This document shows, one piece after another, positions 53,448 through 62,053 of a stretch of DNA of 64,000 nucleotides (position 1 is its first letter; each line of letters opens with the position of its first letter). The position numbers and the translations under genes are program-made. Under the pieces are notes generated by a model. That model did no database searches and was not told the DNA's origin. It saw only the letters and a program-made list of their open reading frames with translations. Source of the stretch: Streptomyces candidus (GTDB lineage: Bacteria; Actinomycetota; Actinomycetes; Streptomycetales; Streptomycetaceae). Where the stretch lies: positions 62,001 through 126,000 of the forward strand of contig NZ_JACHEM010000002.1 in the NCBI RefSeq assembly GCF_014207445.1. Direction: 5' to 3'.

Positions 53448-54242
53448 ATGGCGTTCACCCGTGCCGCCGGGAAGCACCGGCGTCCCTCCGCCCTGTCGCG
53501 TCGCAGCGCGAACATCGCCGGAGTCGCTGCCCTCACCACGACCGGCGTCATCGGAACGCTGGCCCCGCAGGCCTTCGCCGCGGACCAGGATCTGGCCGCC
53601 GAGGAAACCGGCAGCATCCGCGCCGTCGTCATGGAGGACTCCGTGACGGAGACCCTCGCCGAGCGCGTCGAGGCCCAGGCCACCGCCCAGCGCGAGGCCT
53701 ACGAGAAGGCGGAGGCCCAGCGGAAGGCCGAAGAGGCACGCAAGGCGGAGATCAAGCGCAAGGCGGAGGCCAAGGTCCGCCAGGAGCGCGAGGAGCGCGC
53801 GCGTGCCGCCCGCGAGGCCGAGCGCAAGCGCCTCAACGCCTACCGCCTGCCGGTCGCCGGCTCGTACGTCTCCACCGGCTACAAGGCCGGAGGCGCCATG
53901 TGGTCCTCCGGCAGCCACTCCGGCGTCGACTTCCACGCCTCCTCCGGCAGCTCCGTGGTGGCGGTCGGCTCGGGCACGGTCGTCGAGGCCGGCTGGGGCG
54001 GCGCGTACGGAAACAACGTCGTGATCAGGATGAACGACGGCTCGTACACGCAGTACGGCCACCTCGCCTCGATCGGCGTCTCCGTCGGCCAGTCCGTCAC
54101 CCCCGGCCAGCAGATAGGCCTCTCCGGCTCCACCGGCAACTCCTCCGGCCCGCACCTGCACTTCGAGGCCCGCACCTCCGCCGAGTACGGCTCGGACATC
54201 GACCCGGTGGCGTACCTGCGCAGCCACGGCGTCAGCGTCTGA
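53448..54242 (+). CDS. Secreted M23 (LytM) peptidoglycan endopeptidase
   Basis: A 264-residue secreted M23 protein. An N-terminal signal region (NIAGVAALTTTGVIGTLAPQAFA, cleavage after AFA near residue 44) is followed by a highly charged, Ala/Glu/Lys/Arg-rich coiled coil (about residues 70-128). The LytM domain carries zinc ligands in HSGVDFHA and PHLHFEAR and the catalytic-region His in YTQYGHLA, so it looks active. It should cleave peptide cross-bridges in the wall. Expression is under the c-di-AMP riboswitch, linking wall remodelling to osmotic or spore-germination state. Confidence 0.94.
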   Translation: MAFTRAAGKHRRPSALSRRSANIAGVAALTTTGVIGTLAPQAFAADQDLAAEETGSIRAVVMEDSVTETLAERVEAQATAQREAYEKAEAQRKAEEARKAEIKRKAEAKVRQEREERARAAREAERKRLNAYRLPVAGSYVSTGYKAGGAMWSSGSHSGVDFHASSGSSVVAVGSGTVVEAGWGGAYGNNVVIRMNDGSYTQYGHLASIGVSVGQSVTPGQQIGLSGSTGNSSGPHLHFEARTSAEYGSDIDPVAYLRSHGVSV

Positions 54243-54267
54243 CCGCGCCCGTAGCTCCACACCGCCT

Positions 54268-54309
54268 CACGGAGATGCCCCGGCTCGTACGAGCCGGGGC
54301 ATCTCCGTG
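54268..54309. terminator. 42-bp perfect palindrome, bidirectional terminator
   Basis: Two 21-bp arms with no spacer, perfectly self-complementary. It starts 26 bp after the M23 stop codon. As RNA it folds to a very long stem with a minimal loop around the central GTAC. Confidence 0.85.
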
Positions 54310-54422
54310 TTCTCCGGCAAGCGCTGCCGCAGCGGAGCCGCGGCACCAGCGGCACGAACGGGCCCAGGAACTCCGTCGAGCATGCCGGGAGAACGTAGAC
54401 AGCCGCGGGAATGCCGGGGAAC

Positions 54423-54465
54423 GCAGAAAGCCGCGACCCCCGCAGCCGGGGATCGCGACTTCTGC
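54423..54465 (-). terminator. Terminator after ptsH
   Basis: On the minus strand GCAGAAGTCGCGATCCCCGG pairs with the downstream arm through two G-U wobbles and one bulge. It starts 22 bp past the ptsH stop codon; the wobbles fit only minus-strand RNA, supporting that direction. Confidence 0.75.
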
Positions 54466-54486
54466 ACGGGACTTCGCCCGTACGGG

Positions 54487-54768
54487 TCAGACGGTCTCGG
54501 GGAGCTCGTCCAGGCCCTCGGCGACGAGCTTCGCCAGACGGTCCAGCGCGGCGTCCGCACCCTCGGCCTCGGACGCGAGCACGACCTCCTCGCCGCCCTG
54601 CGCGCCCAGGCCCAGCAGCGCCAGCATCGACGCGGCGTTGACCGGGTTGCCGCCCGCCTTGGCGATGGTGACGGGGACGCCCGTGGCCGTGACGGCGCGG
54701 ACGAAGATGGAGGCGGGGCGGGCGTGCAGGCCCTCGGCCCAACCGACGGTGACGCGGCGCTCAACCAT
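54487..54768 (-). CDS. ptsH: HPr phosphocarrier protein of the PTS
   Basis: HPr, 93 residues, which passes phosphate from enzyme I to enzyme IIA of sugar PTS systems. The active His is in GWAEGLHARPASIFVR near residue 15. The region around the regulatory Ser is NPVNAASMLALLGLGAQ. The ATG at 54768 is preceded by AAGGGC; an ATG at 54789 lacks a ribosome site. It stands alone, away from ptsI and crr, as usual in Streptomyces. A DasR-type element lies 26 bp upstream of its start. Confidence 0.96.
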   Translation of the reverse strand: MVERRVTVGWAEGLHARPASIFVRAVTATGVPVTIAKAGGNPVNAASMLALLGLGAQGGEEVVLASEAEGADAALDRLAKLVAEGLDELPETV

Positions 54769-54793
54769 GGTGTAGCCCTTCGTGTTCATGCTT

Positions 54794-54809
54794 GGTTGTC
54801 TAGACCAGT
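54794..54809. promoter_or_regulatory. DasR-responsive element (dre) before ptsH
   Basis: On the minus strand ACTGGTCTAGACAACC: the first 12 bases match the dre consensus (ACTGGTCTAGACCACT) exactly, around the core GTCTAGAC. DasR, the GlcNAc-responsive GntR repressor, is known to control pts genes in S. coelicolor. Confidence 0.85.
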
Positions 54810-54928
54810 CTCTCATGTGGTGCGGGCTGCTCTGCCCGGCGGAAGTGCCCGCCGGAAGTGCCCGTTCCGGATGCCGTGGCACCGGGACCAGGACCAGACT
54901 GCCCCGCCCCCCGGACGCCCGCGAGTCG

Positions 54929-54934
54929 TAGGCT
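54929..54934 (+). promoter_or_regulatory. -10 hexamer of a likely leaderless mRNA (Pat-like gene)
   Basis: TAGGCT ends seven bases before the ATG at 54942; no ribosome site or clear -35. Confidence 0.45.
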
Positions 54935-54941
54935 GCTCCCC

Positions 54942-57908
54942 ATGGCCATGGCTGCGGACGATGCGGATCAGGTGAAGCAGGACCCCGAGCACGCGTACCC
55001 CGACCACTGGGAGGCCGATGTCGTGCTGCGCGACGGTGGCACCGCGCGCATCCGGCCCATCACCACCGAGGACGCCGAGCGGCTCGTCAGCTTCTACGAG
55101 CAGGTCTCCGACGAATCGAAGTACTACCGCTTCTTCGCGCCCTACCCCCGCCTCTCCGCCAAGGACGTCCGCCGCTTCACCCACCACGACTTCGTCGACC
55201 GGGTCGGCCTCGCGGTCACCGTCGGCGGGGAGTTCATCGCGACCGTCCGCTACGACCGCATCGACGCCGACGGAATGCCCGCCTCCGGCCCCTCGGCGGA
55301 CCAGGCCGAGGTCGCCTTCCTCGTCCAGGACGCCCACCAGGGGCGCGGCGTGGCCTCCGCGCTCCTCGAACACATCGGAGCGGTCGCCCGCGAACGCGGC
55401 ATCCGCCGCTTCGTCGCCGAGGTGCTGCCCGCCAACTCCAAGATGATCAAAGTCTTCACGGACGCCGGGTACCAGCAGAAGCGCTCCTTCGAGGACGGGG
55501 TCGTCCGCCTCGAATTCGACCTGGAACCCACCGACCGCTCGCTCGCCGTGCAGCGCGCCCGCGAGCACCGCGCCGAGGCGCGCTCCGTGCAACGGCTGCT
55601 CACCCCCCGCTCCGTGGCCGTCGTCGGCGCGGGACGCAGCCCGGACTCCGTGGGCCGGACCGTCCTGCGCAACCTCCTCGCCGGCGGGTTCACCGGCCGG
55701 GTGCACGCCGTGAACGCGGCCCTCCCCCCGGACGTCACCGAACTCGACGGCGTCCCCGCGCACCGCTCCGTCACGGAGATCGGCGAGAGCGTCGACCTCG
55801 CGCTCGTCGTCGTACCGGCGGAGAAGGTTCCGCACGTGGTCACGGACTGCGGTGAGAGCGGCGTGCAGGGGATGGTCGTACTGGCCGCCGGGTACGCCGA
55901 GAGCGGTGCCAGGGGCCGGGAACGGCAGCGGGAACTGGTACGCCACGCCCGCTCGTACGGCATGCGGATCATCGGGCCCAACGCCTTCGGCATCATCAAC
56001 ACCTCCGACCTCGTGCGTCTCAACGCGTCCCTCGCGCCGCACTCACCGGAACGCGGCCGGATCGGACTGTTCGCCCAGTCGGGCGCGATCGGCATCGCCC
56101 TGCTCGCCGGACTGCACCGGCGCGGTGCGGGCGTCTCCTCCTTCATCTCCGCCGGAAACCGCGCCGACGTCTCCGGGAACGACTTCCTCCAGTACTGCTA
56201 CGAGGACCCCGACACCGACGCGGTACTGCTCTACCTCGAATCCATCGGCAACCCGCGCAAGTTCACCCGCCTCGCCCGGCGTACGGCGGCCGTGAAGCCG
56301 GTCGTGGTCGTCAAGGGGGCCCGTCACAGCGGGAGTACACCGCCGGGGCACGCCGTACCGGTGGCACGCATTCCGGACGCGACGGTCTCCGCACTGTTCC
56401 GTCAGGCCGGCGTCGTACGCGTCGACACCGTCACCGAACTCGTCGACGCCGGGCTCATGCTGACCGGCCAGCCGCTGCCGCGCGGTCCGCGCACCGCGAT
56501 CCTCGGCAACTCCGAGTCCCTGGGCCTGCTGACGTACGACGCCTGCCTGGCGGAAGGACTCCGTCCGCTGCCGCCCGTCGACCTGACGACGGGCGCGAGC
56601 CCGTCCGACTTCCGCGAGTCCTTGGCCGCCGCGCTCGCGGACCCGGGGTGCGACGCGGTCGTCGTCACGGCGATCCCGTGGGTGGGAGAGGGCGGAGCGA
56701 GGGAGTCCGGCGACGGCGAGGTGCTGGCGGCGGCCCTGCGCGATGCGGCTGCCACGTCCCCGGCGAAGCCGGTTTCGGTGGTGCAGGTGGAGATGGGCGA
56801 GCTGGCGCAGGCCCTGGCCGCCGCGACGAGCACCGGCCCCGGCAGGACCCAGGCCGCCGCGACCTCCGCCGCGACCTCCGACGACACGCCGAGGCCGGGA
56901 ACCCCGCCGGCCGCCATGTCCCCTGCTTCCCCGAAGCCGGAGACCTCCTCCCCTATGGCCGCATCCGCTATGGCCGCATCCGCCCCGACGACGCCTCCCG
57001 ACACGGATACCGCCCCCGCCCCCGGGCCGCCCCCGTACCGCCGCATCCCCGCCTATCCCGCCGCCGAGCGCGCCGTCCGGGCGCTCGCCGAGGCGGTCCG
57101 GTACGCGCGGTGGCGGCGGGAGGCCGCCGAGCCCGGCAGGGTGCCCGAGTACGAGGACATCGACGAGAGCGGAGCCGCCGCCCGGATCGAGGAGCTGCTC
57201 GCCGCGGACTCCGACCCGCGCGGCCTGCCGCTGAAGGCGGACGCCACACGTGAGCTGCTCGGACGGTACGGAATCGTCGTACGGGACGCCCTGCCCGCGC
57301 CCGGCCCGGACGCGGCGGTGGCCGCCGCCGCCCGCCTCGGCTACCCCGTCGCCCTCAAAACCACCGCCCCGCACCTCCGGCACCGTCCCGATCTGGGCGC
57401 CGTACGCCTCGACCTCGCCGACGAGGACGACCTGCGGCGTGCGTACGGCGAGCTGACCGAGGCGCTCGGCAGGCCCGAGGAGCTGTCCCTCGTCGTGCAG
57501 GCCATGGCTCCGCGCGGTGTCGACACCGTCGTACGGGCGAGCGTCGACCCGGCGGCCGGCCCGGTCCTGTCGTTCGGGCTGGCGGGGGCCGCCTCCGAAC
57601 TGCTGGGGGACGTCGCGCACCGCCTCGTACCCGCCACCGACAGGGACGCGGCCGAGCTGATCCGGTCGATCCGGACCGCCCCGCTGCTGTTCGGCTGGAG
57701 GGGAAGCGCGCCCGTGGACACCGCCGCCCTGGAGGAACTGCTGCTGAGGGTGTCGCGGCTGGTAGACGACCATCCCGAGGTGGTCGGAGTCGCCCTGGAA
57801 CCCGTGGTCGTGGCCCCGGAGGGGCTGTCCGTACTGGGCGCCACGGTCCGGCTGGCACCCCCGGTCGCACGGGAGGACCTCGGCCCGCGCCGTCTCCCGA
57901 GCTACTGA
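54942..57908 (+). CDS. Pat-type fusion: GNAT acetyltransferase and inactive acyl-CoA synthetase
   Basis: A 988-residue fusion. Residues about 30-195 are a GNAT domain (VAFLVQDAHQGRGVASALLEHI with the acetyl-CoA loop). Residues about 220-645 resemble the alpha part of NDP-forming acetyl-CoA synthetase (LTPRSVAVVGAGRSPDSVG, IIGPNAFGIIN, FAQSGAIGIALL). After a Pro/Ala/Ser/Thr-rich linker of about 75 residues comes an ATP-grasp-like beta part (ATRELLGRYGIVV). The expected catalytic SHTG motif is replaced by VPVARIPD, so ligase activity is probably lost, as in Pat/PatZ lysine acetyltransferases that inactivate acyl-CoA synthetases. An ATG two codons downstream is an alternative start. Confidence 0.9.
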   Translation: MAMAADDADQVKQDPEHAYPDHWEADVVLRDGGTARIRPITTEDAERLVSFYEQVSDESKYYRFFAPYPRLSAKDVRRFTHHDFVDRVGLAVTVGGEFIATVRYDRIDADGMPASGPSADQAEVAFLVQDAHQGRGVASALLEHIGAVARERGIRRFVAEVLPANSKMIKVFTDAGYQQKRSFEDGVVRLEFDLEPTDRSLAVQRAREHRAEARSVQRLLTPRSVAVVGAGRSPDSVGRTVLRNLLAGGFTGRVHAVNAALPPDVTELDGVPAHRSVTEIGESVDLALVVVPAEKVPHVVTDCGESGVQGMVVLAAGYAESGARGRERQRELVRHARSYGMRIIGPNAFGIINTSDLVRLNASLAPHSPERGRIGLFAQSGAIGIALLAGLHRRGAGVSSFISAGNRADVSGNDFLQYCYEDPDTDAVLLYLESIGNPRKFTRLARRTAAVKPVVVVKGARHSGSTPPGHAVPVARIPDATVSALFRQAGVVRVDTVTELVDAGLMLTGQPLPRGPRTAILGNSESLGLLTYDACLAEGLRPLPPVDLTTGASPSDFRESLAAALADPGCDAVVVTAIPWVGEGGARESGDGEVLAAALRDAAATSPAKPVSVVQVEMGELAQALAAATSTGPGRTQAAATSAATSDDTPRPGTPPAAMSPASPKPETSSPMAASAMAASAPTTPPDTDTAPAPGPPPYRRIPAYPAAERAVRALAEAVRYARWRREAAEPGRVPEYEDIDESGAAARIEELLAADSDPRGLPLKADATRELLGRYGIVVRDALPAPGPDAAVAAAARLGYPVALKTTAPHLRHRPDLGAVRLDLADEDDLRRAYGELTEALGRPEELSLVVQAMAPRGVDTVVRASVDPAAGPVLSFGLAGAASELLGDVAHRLVPATDRDAAELIRSIRTAPLLFGWRGSAPVDTAALEELLLRVSRLVDDHPEVVGVALEPVVVAPEGLSVLGATVRLAPPVAREDLGPRRLPSY
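56953..56982 (+). repeat. 15-bp perfect tandem duplication in the Pat linker
   Basis: CTATGGCCGCATCCG occurs twice in tandem and in frame in the low-complexity linker between the two synthetase parts. Confidence 0.9.
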
Positions 57909-58111
57909 GCCCCGCGGAACACCGGTCCCCGCACGGCCCGCGATGCGCCGGGCCCGGGGGCCGCCTGCGCAGGCCGGGGAGCGATCGGGCGTGCTCCACG
58001 CCCCCGCGAGCCCGAGGGTGTACGGGCCCGTTCCCGCCCGCAGTGCCTCCCGGGGGCGGGTCCCGCTCTCTCGCCCCGTAGCTCCAGGGTCATCCGCCCC
58101 TCAAGGCCCCG

Positions 58112-58117
58112 TAGGAT
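58112..58117 (+). promoter_or_regulatory. -10 hexamer of a likely leaderless mRNA (DUF5998 gene)
   Basis: TAGGAT ends seven bases before the ATG at 58125; no ribosome site. The 216-bp gap upstream, after the Pat-like gene, shows no other gene. Confidence 0.5.
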
Positions 58118-58124
58118 AGAACGC

Positions 58125-58721
58125 ATGGCGAAGACCGGTACGACGACCCAGGGGCTGCGCGCAGCGATCGAGCGCAGCGGCTACTACCCGGCTCTTGTGG
58201 CCGAAGCGGTGGAGGCCGCTGTCGGCGCGGAGCCCGTCTCCTCGTACCTCGTGCACCAGGAGACGACTTTCGACTCGAACGAGGTCCGCCGTCACGTCAC
58301 CGTCCTGGTTCTCACCGGCACGCGCTTCATCGTCAGCCACACCGACGAGCAGAACGCCGACACCAGCTCCCCGACGCCGTACGCGACGACCTCCACCGAG
58401 TCGGTGAAGATCGGCCGCATCTCGTCCGTCGTGGTCAGCCGCGTCGTCGCCAACCCGGAGAAGTACGTGCCCGGCACGCTGCCCCGCGAGGTCGTCCTCA
58501 CCATCGGCTGGGGCGCCGTCGCCCGGCTCGACCTGGAGCCCGCCGCCTGCGGCGACCCGAACTGCGACGCCGACCACGGCTACACCGGCAACTCGACGGC
58601 CGACGACCTCAGCCTCCGCGTGAGCGAGGCCGGCGACGGCCCGGACACGGTCAAGCAGACCCTGGTGTTCGCCCAGGCGCTGTCCGAGGCGACCGCCGCC
58701 ACCGGCTCCTCCGCCCGCTGA
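58125..58721 (+). CDS. DUF5998 family protein
   Basis: A 198-residue protein of the actinobacterial DUF5998 family. Typical parts are LRAAIERSGYYPALVAEAVEAAVG at the start, ETTFDSNEVRRHVTVLVLTGTRFIVSHTDE, and ACGDPNCDADHGYTGNSTADDLSLRVSEAGDG with a possible metal-binding CX4CX3H cluster. Function unknown. Its stop codon overlaps the start of the phosphodiesterase-like gene (TGATG), so the two are translationally coupled and probably functionally linked. Confidence 0.85.
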   Translation: MAKTGTTTQGLRAAIERSGYYPALVAEAVEAAVGAEPVSSYLVHQETTFDSNEVRRHVTVLVLTGTRFIVSHTDEQNADTSSPTPYATTSTESVKIGRISSVVVSRVVANPEKYVPGTLPREVVLTIGWGAVARLDLEPAACGDPNCDADHGYTGNSTADDLSLRVSEAGDGPDTVKQTLVFAQALSEATAATGSSAR

Positions 58722-59911
58722 TGGCGCTGCCCGCCGCCTGGCAGGACCCCGTTCCCCTCGCACTCGACACGGCACCGGTCCCGGAGTACGGCTCCGGCTC
58801 CCTCGCGGACCTGCTGCCCACCCTGGCGGCGGGCATGGAAGTGCCCGGCATGCCGTCCTCGCTCGGCGAGTTGACGCCCGCCGACCGGAACTGCGTGTTC
58901 CTGATCGATGGTCTCGGCTGGGAGCAGATCAAGGCGCACCCGGACGAAGCCCCGTACCTGCACTCCCTCCTCGGCACCTCCCGCGGCGGCACCGGACGCC
59001 CGCTCACCGCGGGTTTCCCCTCCACCACCGCGACCTCGCTCGCCTCCGTCGGTACCGGCCTGACCCCCGGCGTGCACGGTCTTACCGGGTACACCGTCCG
59101 CAACCCCGACACCGGCGCTCTGATGAACCAGCTGCGCTGGCGCCCCTGGGCCGACCCGCACGTCTGGCAGCCGTACCCCACGGTGTTCCAGCTCGCGGAC
59201 GCGGCCGGAGTGCACACCGCGCAGGTGTCGTCCCCCGACTTCCAGCACACCCCGCTGACCAAGATCGCGCTGAGCGGCGGCACCTTCCAGGGCCGCCTCA
59301 CCGGCGAGGACCGGATGGACCTCGCCGCCCAGCACCTCGCGGCGGGCGACCGCTCGCTCGTCTACACGTACTACAGCGAGGTCGACGGCAAGGGGCACGG
59401 CTTCGGCGTCGACTCCGACGCCTGGCGCGGCCAGCTGATGTACGTCGACCGCCTCGCCCAGCGCCTCGCGGAACAGCTCCCGCCGCGCAGCGCCCTGTAC
59501 ATCACCGCCGACCACGGCATGATCGACATCCCCTTCGGCGAGGAGTCGCGCATCGACTTCGACGAGGACTGGGAGCTGAGTGCGGGCGTCGCCCTGCTCG
59601 GCGGCGAGGGCCGCGCCCGCCACGTGTACGCGGTCCCGGGAGCCTCCGCGGACGTCCTGGCGGTATGGCGCGAGGTGCTCGGCGAACAGTTCTGGGTGGC
59701 GAGCCGCGACGAGGCGGTCGCGCTCGGCTGGTTCGGCCCGCACATCGACGAGCGCGTTTACGGCCGGATCGGCGACGTCGTCGCGGCCGCCCACGCGGAC
59801 GTGGTGATCACCGCCTCCCGCAACGAGCCGGGCGAGTCCTCGATGGTCGGCATGCACGGCTCGATGACGCCGGTCGAGCAGCATGTTCCGCTCCTCGAAG
59901 TACGCTCGTAG
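58721..59911 (+). CDS. Alkaline-phosphatase-superfamily nucleotide pyrophosphatase/phosphodiesterase-like protein
   Basis: A 396-residue protein of the alkaline phosphatase superfamily. Metal ligands and nucleophile are recognisable: LIDGLGWEQI near residue 65, the Thr nucleophile in GFPSTTATSLAS, the metal Asp and His in YSEVDGKGHGFGVDSDAW, TADHGMIDIP and the last His in GMHGSMTP. This arrangement is that of nucleotide pyrophosphatase/phosphodiesterases. No signal peptide is seen, so it is probably cytoplasmic. Substrate unknown. It is coupled to the DUF5998 gene and followed by tdk after 42 bp. Confidence 0.9.
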   Translation: MALPAAWQDPVPLALDTAPVPEYGSGSLADLLPTLAAGMEVPGMPSSLGELTPADRNCVFLIDGLGWEQIKAHPDEAPYLHSLLGTSRGGTGRPLTAGFPSTTATSLASVGTGLTPGVHGLTGYTVRNPDTGALMNQLRWRPWADPHVWQPYPTVFQLADAAGVHTAQVSSPDFQHTPLTKIALSGGTFQGRLTGEDRMDLAAQHLAAGDRSLVYTYYSEVDGKGHGFGVDSDAWRGQLMYVDRLAQRLAEQLPPRSALYITADHGMIDIPFGEESRIDFDEDWELSAGVALLGGEGRARHVYAVPGASADVLAVWREVLGEQFWVASRDEAVALGWFGPHIDERVYGRIGDVVAAAHADVVITASRNEPGESSMVGMHGSMTPVEQHVPLLEVRS

Positions 59912-59953
59912 CACCCCTTCCCGCCCTTCCATGCCCGAAAGGCTCAACTCCTC

Positions 59954-60604
59954 ATGTCCGAGCTGGTCTTCTTCTCCGGAACGATGGACTGCGGGAAGTC
60001 GACCCTGGCACTCCAGATCGTCCACAACCGTTCCGCGCGCGGGCTCCAGGGGCTGATCTTCACCCGGGACGACCGGGCGGGCCAGGGCAAGCTCTCCTCG
60101 CGGCTGGGCCTGGTGACGGAAGCGGTCGAGGCAGCACCCGGCATGGAGCTGTACGGGTACGTGGTCGACCAGCTGTCGCGCGGCAGCCGGGTCGACTACG
60201 TGATCGTGGACGAGGCCCAGTTCCTGGCCCCGGAGCAGATCGACCAGCTCGCCCGGGTGGTGGACGACCTCGACCTGGACGTCTTCGCCTTCGGTATCAC
60301 CACCGACTTCCGCACCCGGCTGTTTCCCGGCTCGCAGCGGCTGATCGAACTCGCCGACCGGCTGGAGACCCTTCAGGTCGAGGCGATGTGCTGGTGCGGC
60401 GCGCGGGCCACGCACAACGCCCGTACGGTCGGCGGCGAGATGGTCGTCGAGGGCGAGCAGGTCGTGGTCGGGGACGTCGCCCGGCCCGCGGTGGAGGTCG
60501 GTTACGAGGTGCTGTGCCGCCGGCACCACCGCAGGCGGATGACGAGTGCGTCGGCGCAGACCGGAGTGCTGTCGCCGGACGTGCTGCCGGTCAGCGCCAG
60601 CTGA
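59954..60604 (+). CDS. tdk: Thymidine kinase
   Basis: A type II thymidine kinase of 216 residues, for deoxythymidine salvage. P-loop GTMDCGKST near residue 9, DEAQF near residue 90, and the substrate-binding lasso and zinc site (CWCGARATHNAR and CRRHH). The fold keeps the expected length. ATG after GAAAGG. It is probably the third gene of the DUF5998 operon and is convergent with the DUF6177 gene. Confidence 0.95.
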   Translation: MSELVFFSGTMDCGKSTLALQIVHNRSARGLQGLIFTRDDRAGQGKLSSRLGLVTEAVEAAPGMELYGYVVDQLSRGSRVDYVIVDEAQFLAPEQIDQLARVVDDLDLDVFAFGITTDFRTRLFPGSQRLIELADRLETLQVEAMCWCGARATHNARTVGGEMVVEGEQVVVGDVARPAVEVGYEVLCRRHHRRRMTSASAQTGVLSPDVLPVSAS

Positions 60605-60637
60605 GCCGCTTCCCGGCCTGGCACCGCGCTCCGGGCG

Positions 60638-62053
60638 TCACTCGCCCTTGAGGTGCTCCATCAGCCGGGCGAAGTCCTGCCAGCCCGACAGGTCGCCGGG
60701 GTCGCCCCGGAACGGGTAGTACAGGCCGTGCCGGGTCGCCGGGCCCAGCGGGACGGGGGCGGCGACCCGGTGGGTACGGCGGGCCCGGTCGCCGGGCATC
60801 GCGCGGACCTCGTCGGCGCCCAGCGCGAAACCGACCGGTGCGCCCGGCGGTTCGAAGCGGGGGCGTACGGCCAGGTCACGGGCGGCCTTGCGGAGCTGGG
60901 CAAGCATGGTGACCAGGTGGTGGCGGGTGGCCAGGGCCTCGGCAGCGGCGGGCAGGGCCTCCAGCGGGAGGTGTTCTCCGGCGCCGTAGCCGAAGGTGAC
61001 GGTCACATCCTGTTCGACGCCCGCGGTGGTGCGGTGGACGCGCAGGGTGGCCAGGGCGGGCCGGTCCGGGACGCCGGTCACCGCGAACCAGGTCGGCTCG
61101 GGTGCCCGCTCGCGTGCGAGGTCCGTCAACTGCCGCGAGGACCAAGGGGTGTTGGCGGGTTCGGCGGTGCCCCAGCCCGCCGGGGACCGGCCGGTGAGCT
61201 CGCGGAAGACCGCTTCCAAAGGGCCGCCGAGGACGAGGCGTTCGTCGGCGGGGTGGATCGTCCGGAAGGAAAGCGTGAGCTGGCGTTCGGCGGTGTCGGA
61301 GACCTGTTGGAAGGCGTCCGCCACCGGCGTCGCGTGCTCGTCCTCGCCGGGTACCGGCCGGAACATGCCCTGGTGCCAGTGGAGCACCGCGCCGGTCAGG
61401 CCGTCGTAGTAACCGCACTCGTCGTCCTGGACCACCCAGCGCGACGGCGCACGGCTCAGGGAAGGCCGGACCGCGGGGGAGAGAGCGGTGCCCGGCGGGG
61501 TGACGATCTGCAGCCCGAGGTCCCCGGCGGCGGCGGCGGTCACGGCGCCGGAGAGCCAGGCGGTCATGGCGATGACCGGGCGGTCCTGGATGACGACGGC
61601 CACCTGATCGGTCAGTACGTCGACGGCGGGCTGGGCGTCGGCCGGAGCCAGCGCGGGGCCGGTGGTCCCGGCCGCGGCGGGAGCGACCACGTCGAGGGAG
61701 CGGGCTGCCCCCGGAGGCCAGACGCTGCCGCCGTTGAAGGCGGCGATGCGGGAGGCGAAGGTACCGGCGAGGTCCTCCGCCTCCGCGACACCCGTGGTGG
61801 CGCGCGCTTCCGTCCACCAGAACGGCACGGGGGGCGCCTCGGCGCCCAGCAGACGTTCGGCCTCGCCCTCGACCTGGATGAGCAGGGGGGCCTCGACGGC
61901 CAGCAGGGGCCGGCCCTGCTCGTCGCAGAGCCGGAGGACCGCGCCGTCCCCGGCGGGCCGCACGTGCCGGTCCGGGCCGCCGGAGAGCAGCCCCGCGAGC
62001 ACGCTCCAGGGGTCGGGCATCTTCGGGGTGAGGGCGACGACGTCCGTGGTCAT
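60638..62053 (-). CDS. DUF6177 protein, type VII secretion locus
   Basis: A 471-residue protein of the DUF6177 family found in Streptomyces type VII (ESX-like) secretion loci. Recognisable parts: DVLTDQVAVVIQDRPVIAMTAWLSGAVTAAAAGDLGLQIVTPPGTALSPAVR near residue 145, the WVVQDDECGYYDGLTGAVLHW segment, and GYGAGEHLPLEALPAAAEALATRHHLVTMLAQLRKAARDLAVRPRFEPPGAPVGFALG near the end. No catalytic motif or membrane segment is seen. The function is unknown. It lies 165 bp downstream of the EccC gene in the same direction. Confidence 0.8.
   Translation of the reverse strand: MTTDVVALTPKMPDPWSVLAGLLSGGPDRHVRPAGDGAVLRLCDEQGRPLLAVEAPLLIQVEGEAERLLGAEAPPVPFWWTEARATTGVAEAEDLAGTFASRIAAFNGGSVWPPGAARSLDVVAPAAAGTTGPALAPADAQPAVDVLTDQVAVVIQDRPVIAMTAWLSGAVTAAAAGDLGLQIVTPPGTALSPAVRPSLSRAPSRWVVQDDECGYYDGLTGAVLHWHQGMFRPVPGEDEHATPVADAFQQVSDTAERQLTLSFRTIHPADERLVLGGPLEAVFRELTGRSPAGWGTAEPANTPWSSRQLTDLARERAPEPTWFAVTGVPDRPALATLRVHRTTAGVEQDVTVTFGYGAGEHLPLEALPAAAEALATRHHLVTMLAQLRKAARDLAVRPRFEPPGAPVGFALGADEVRAMPGDRARRTHRVAAPVPLGPATRHGLYYPFRGDPGDLSGWQDFARLMEHLKGE

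Noticed and set aside
53191..53646. Open frame of 151 codons running through the M23 leader
   Set aside because: It overlaps a clear ydaO riboswitch and the true M23 start, with no family features.
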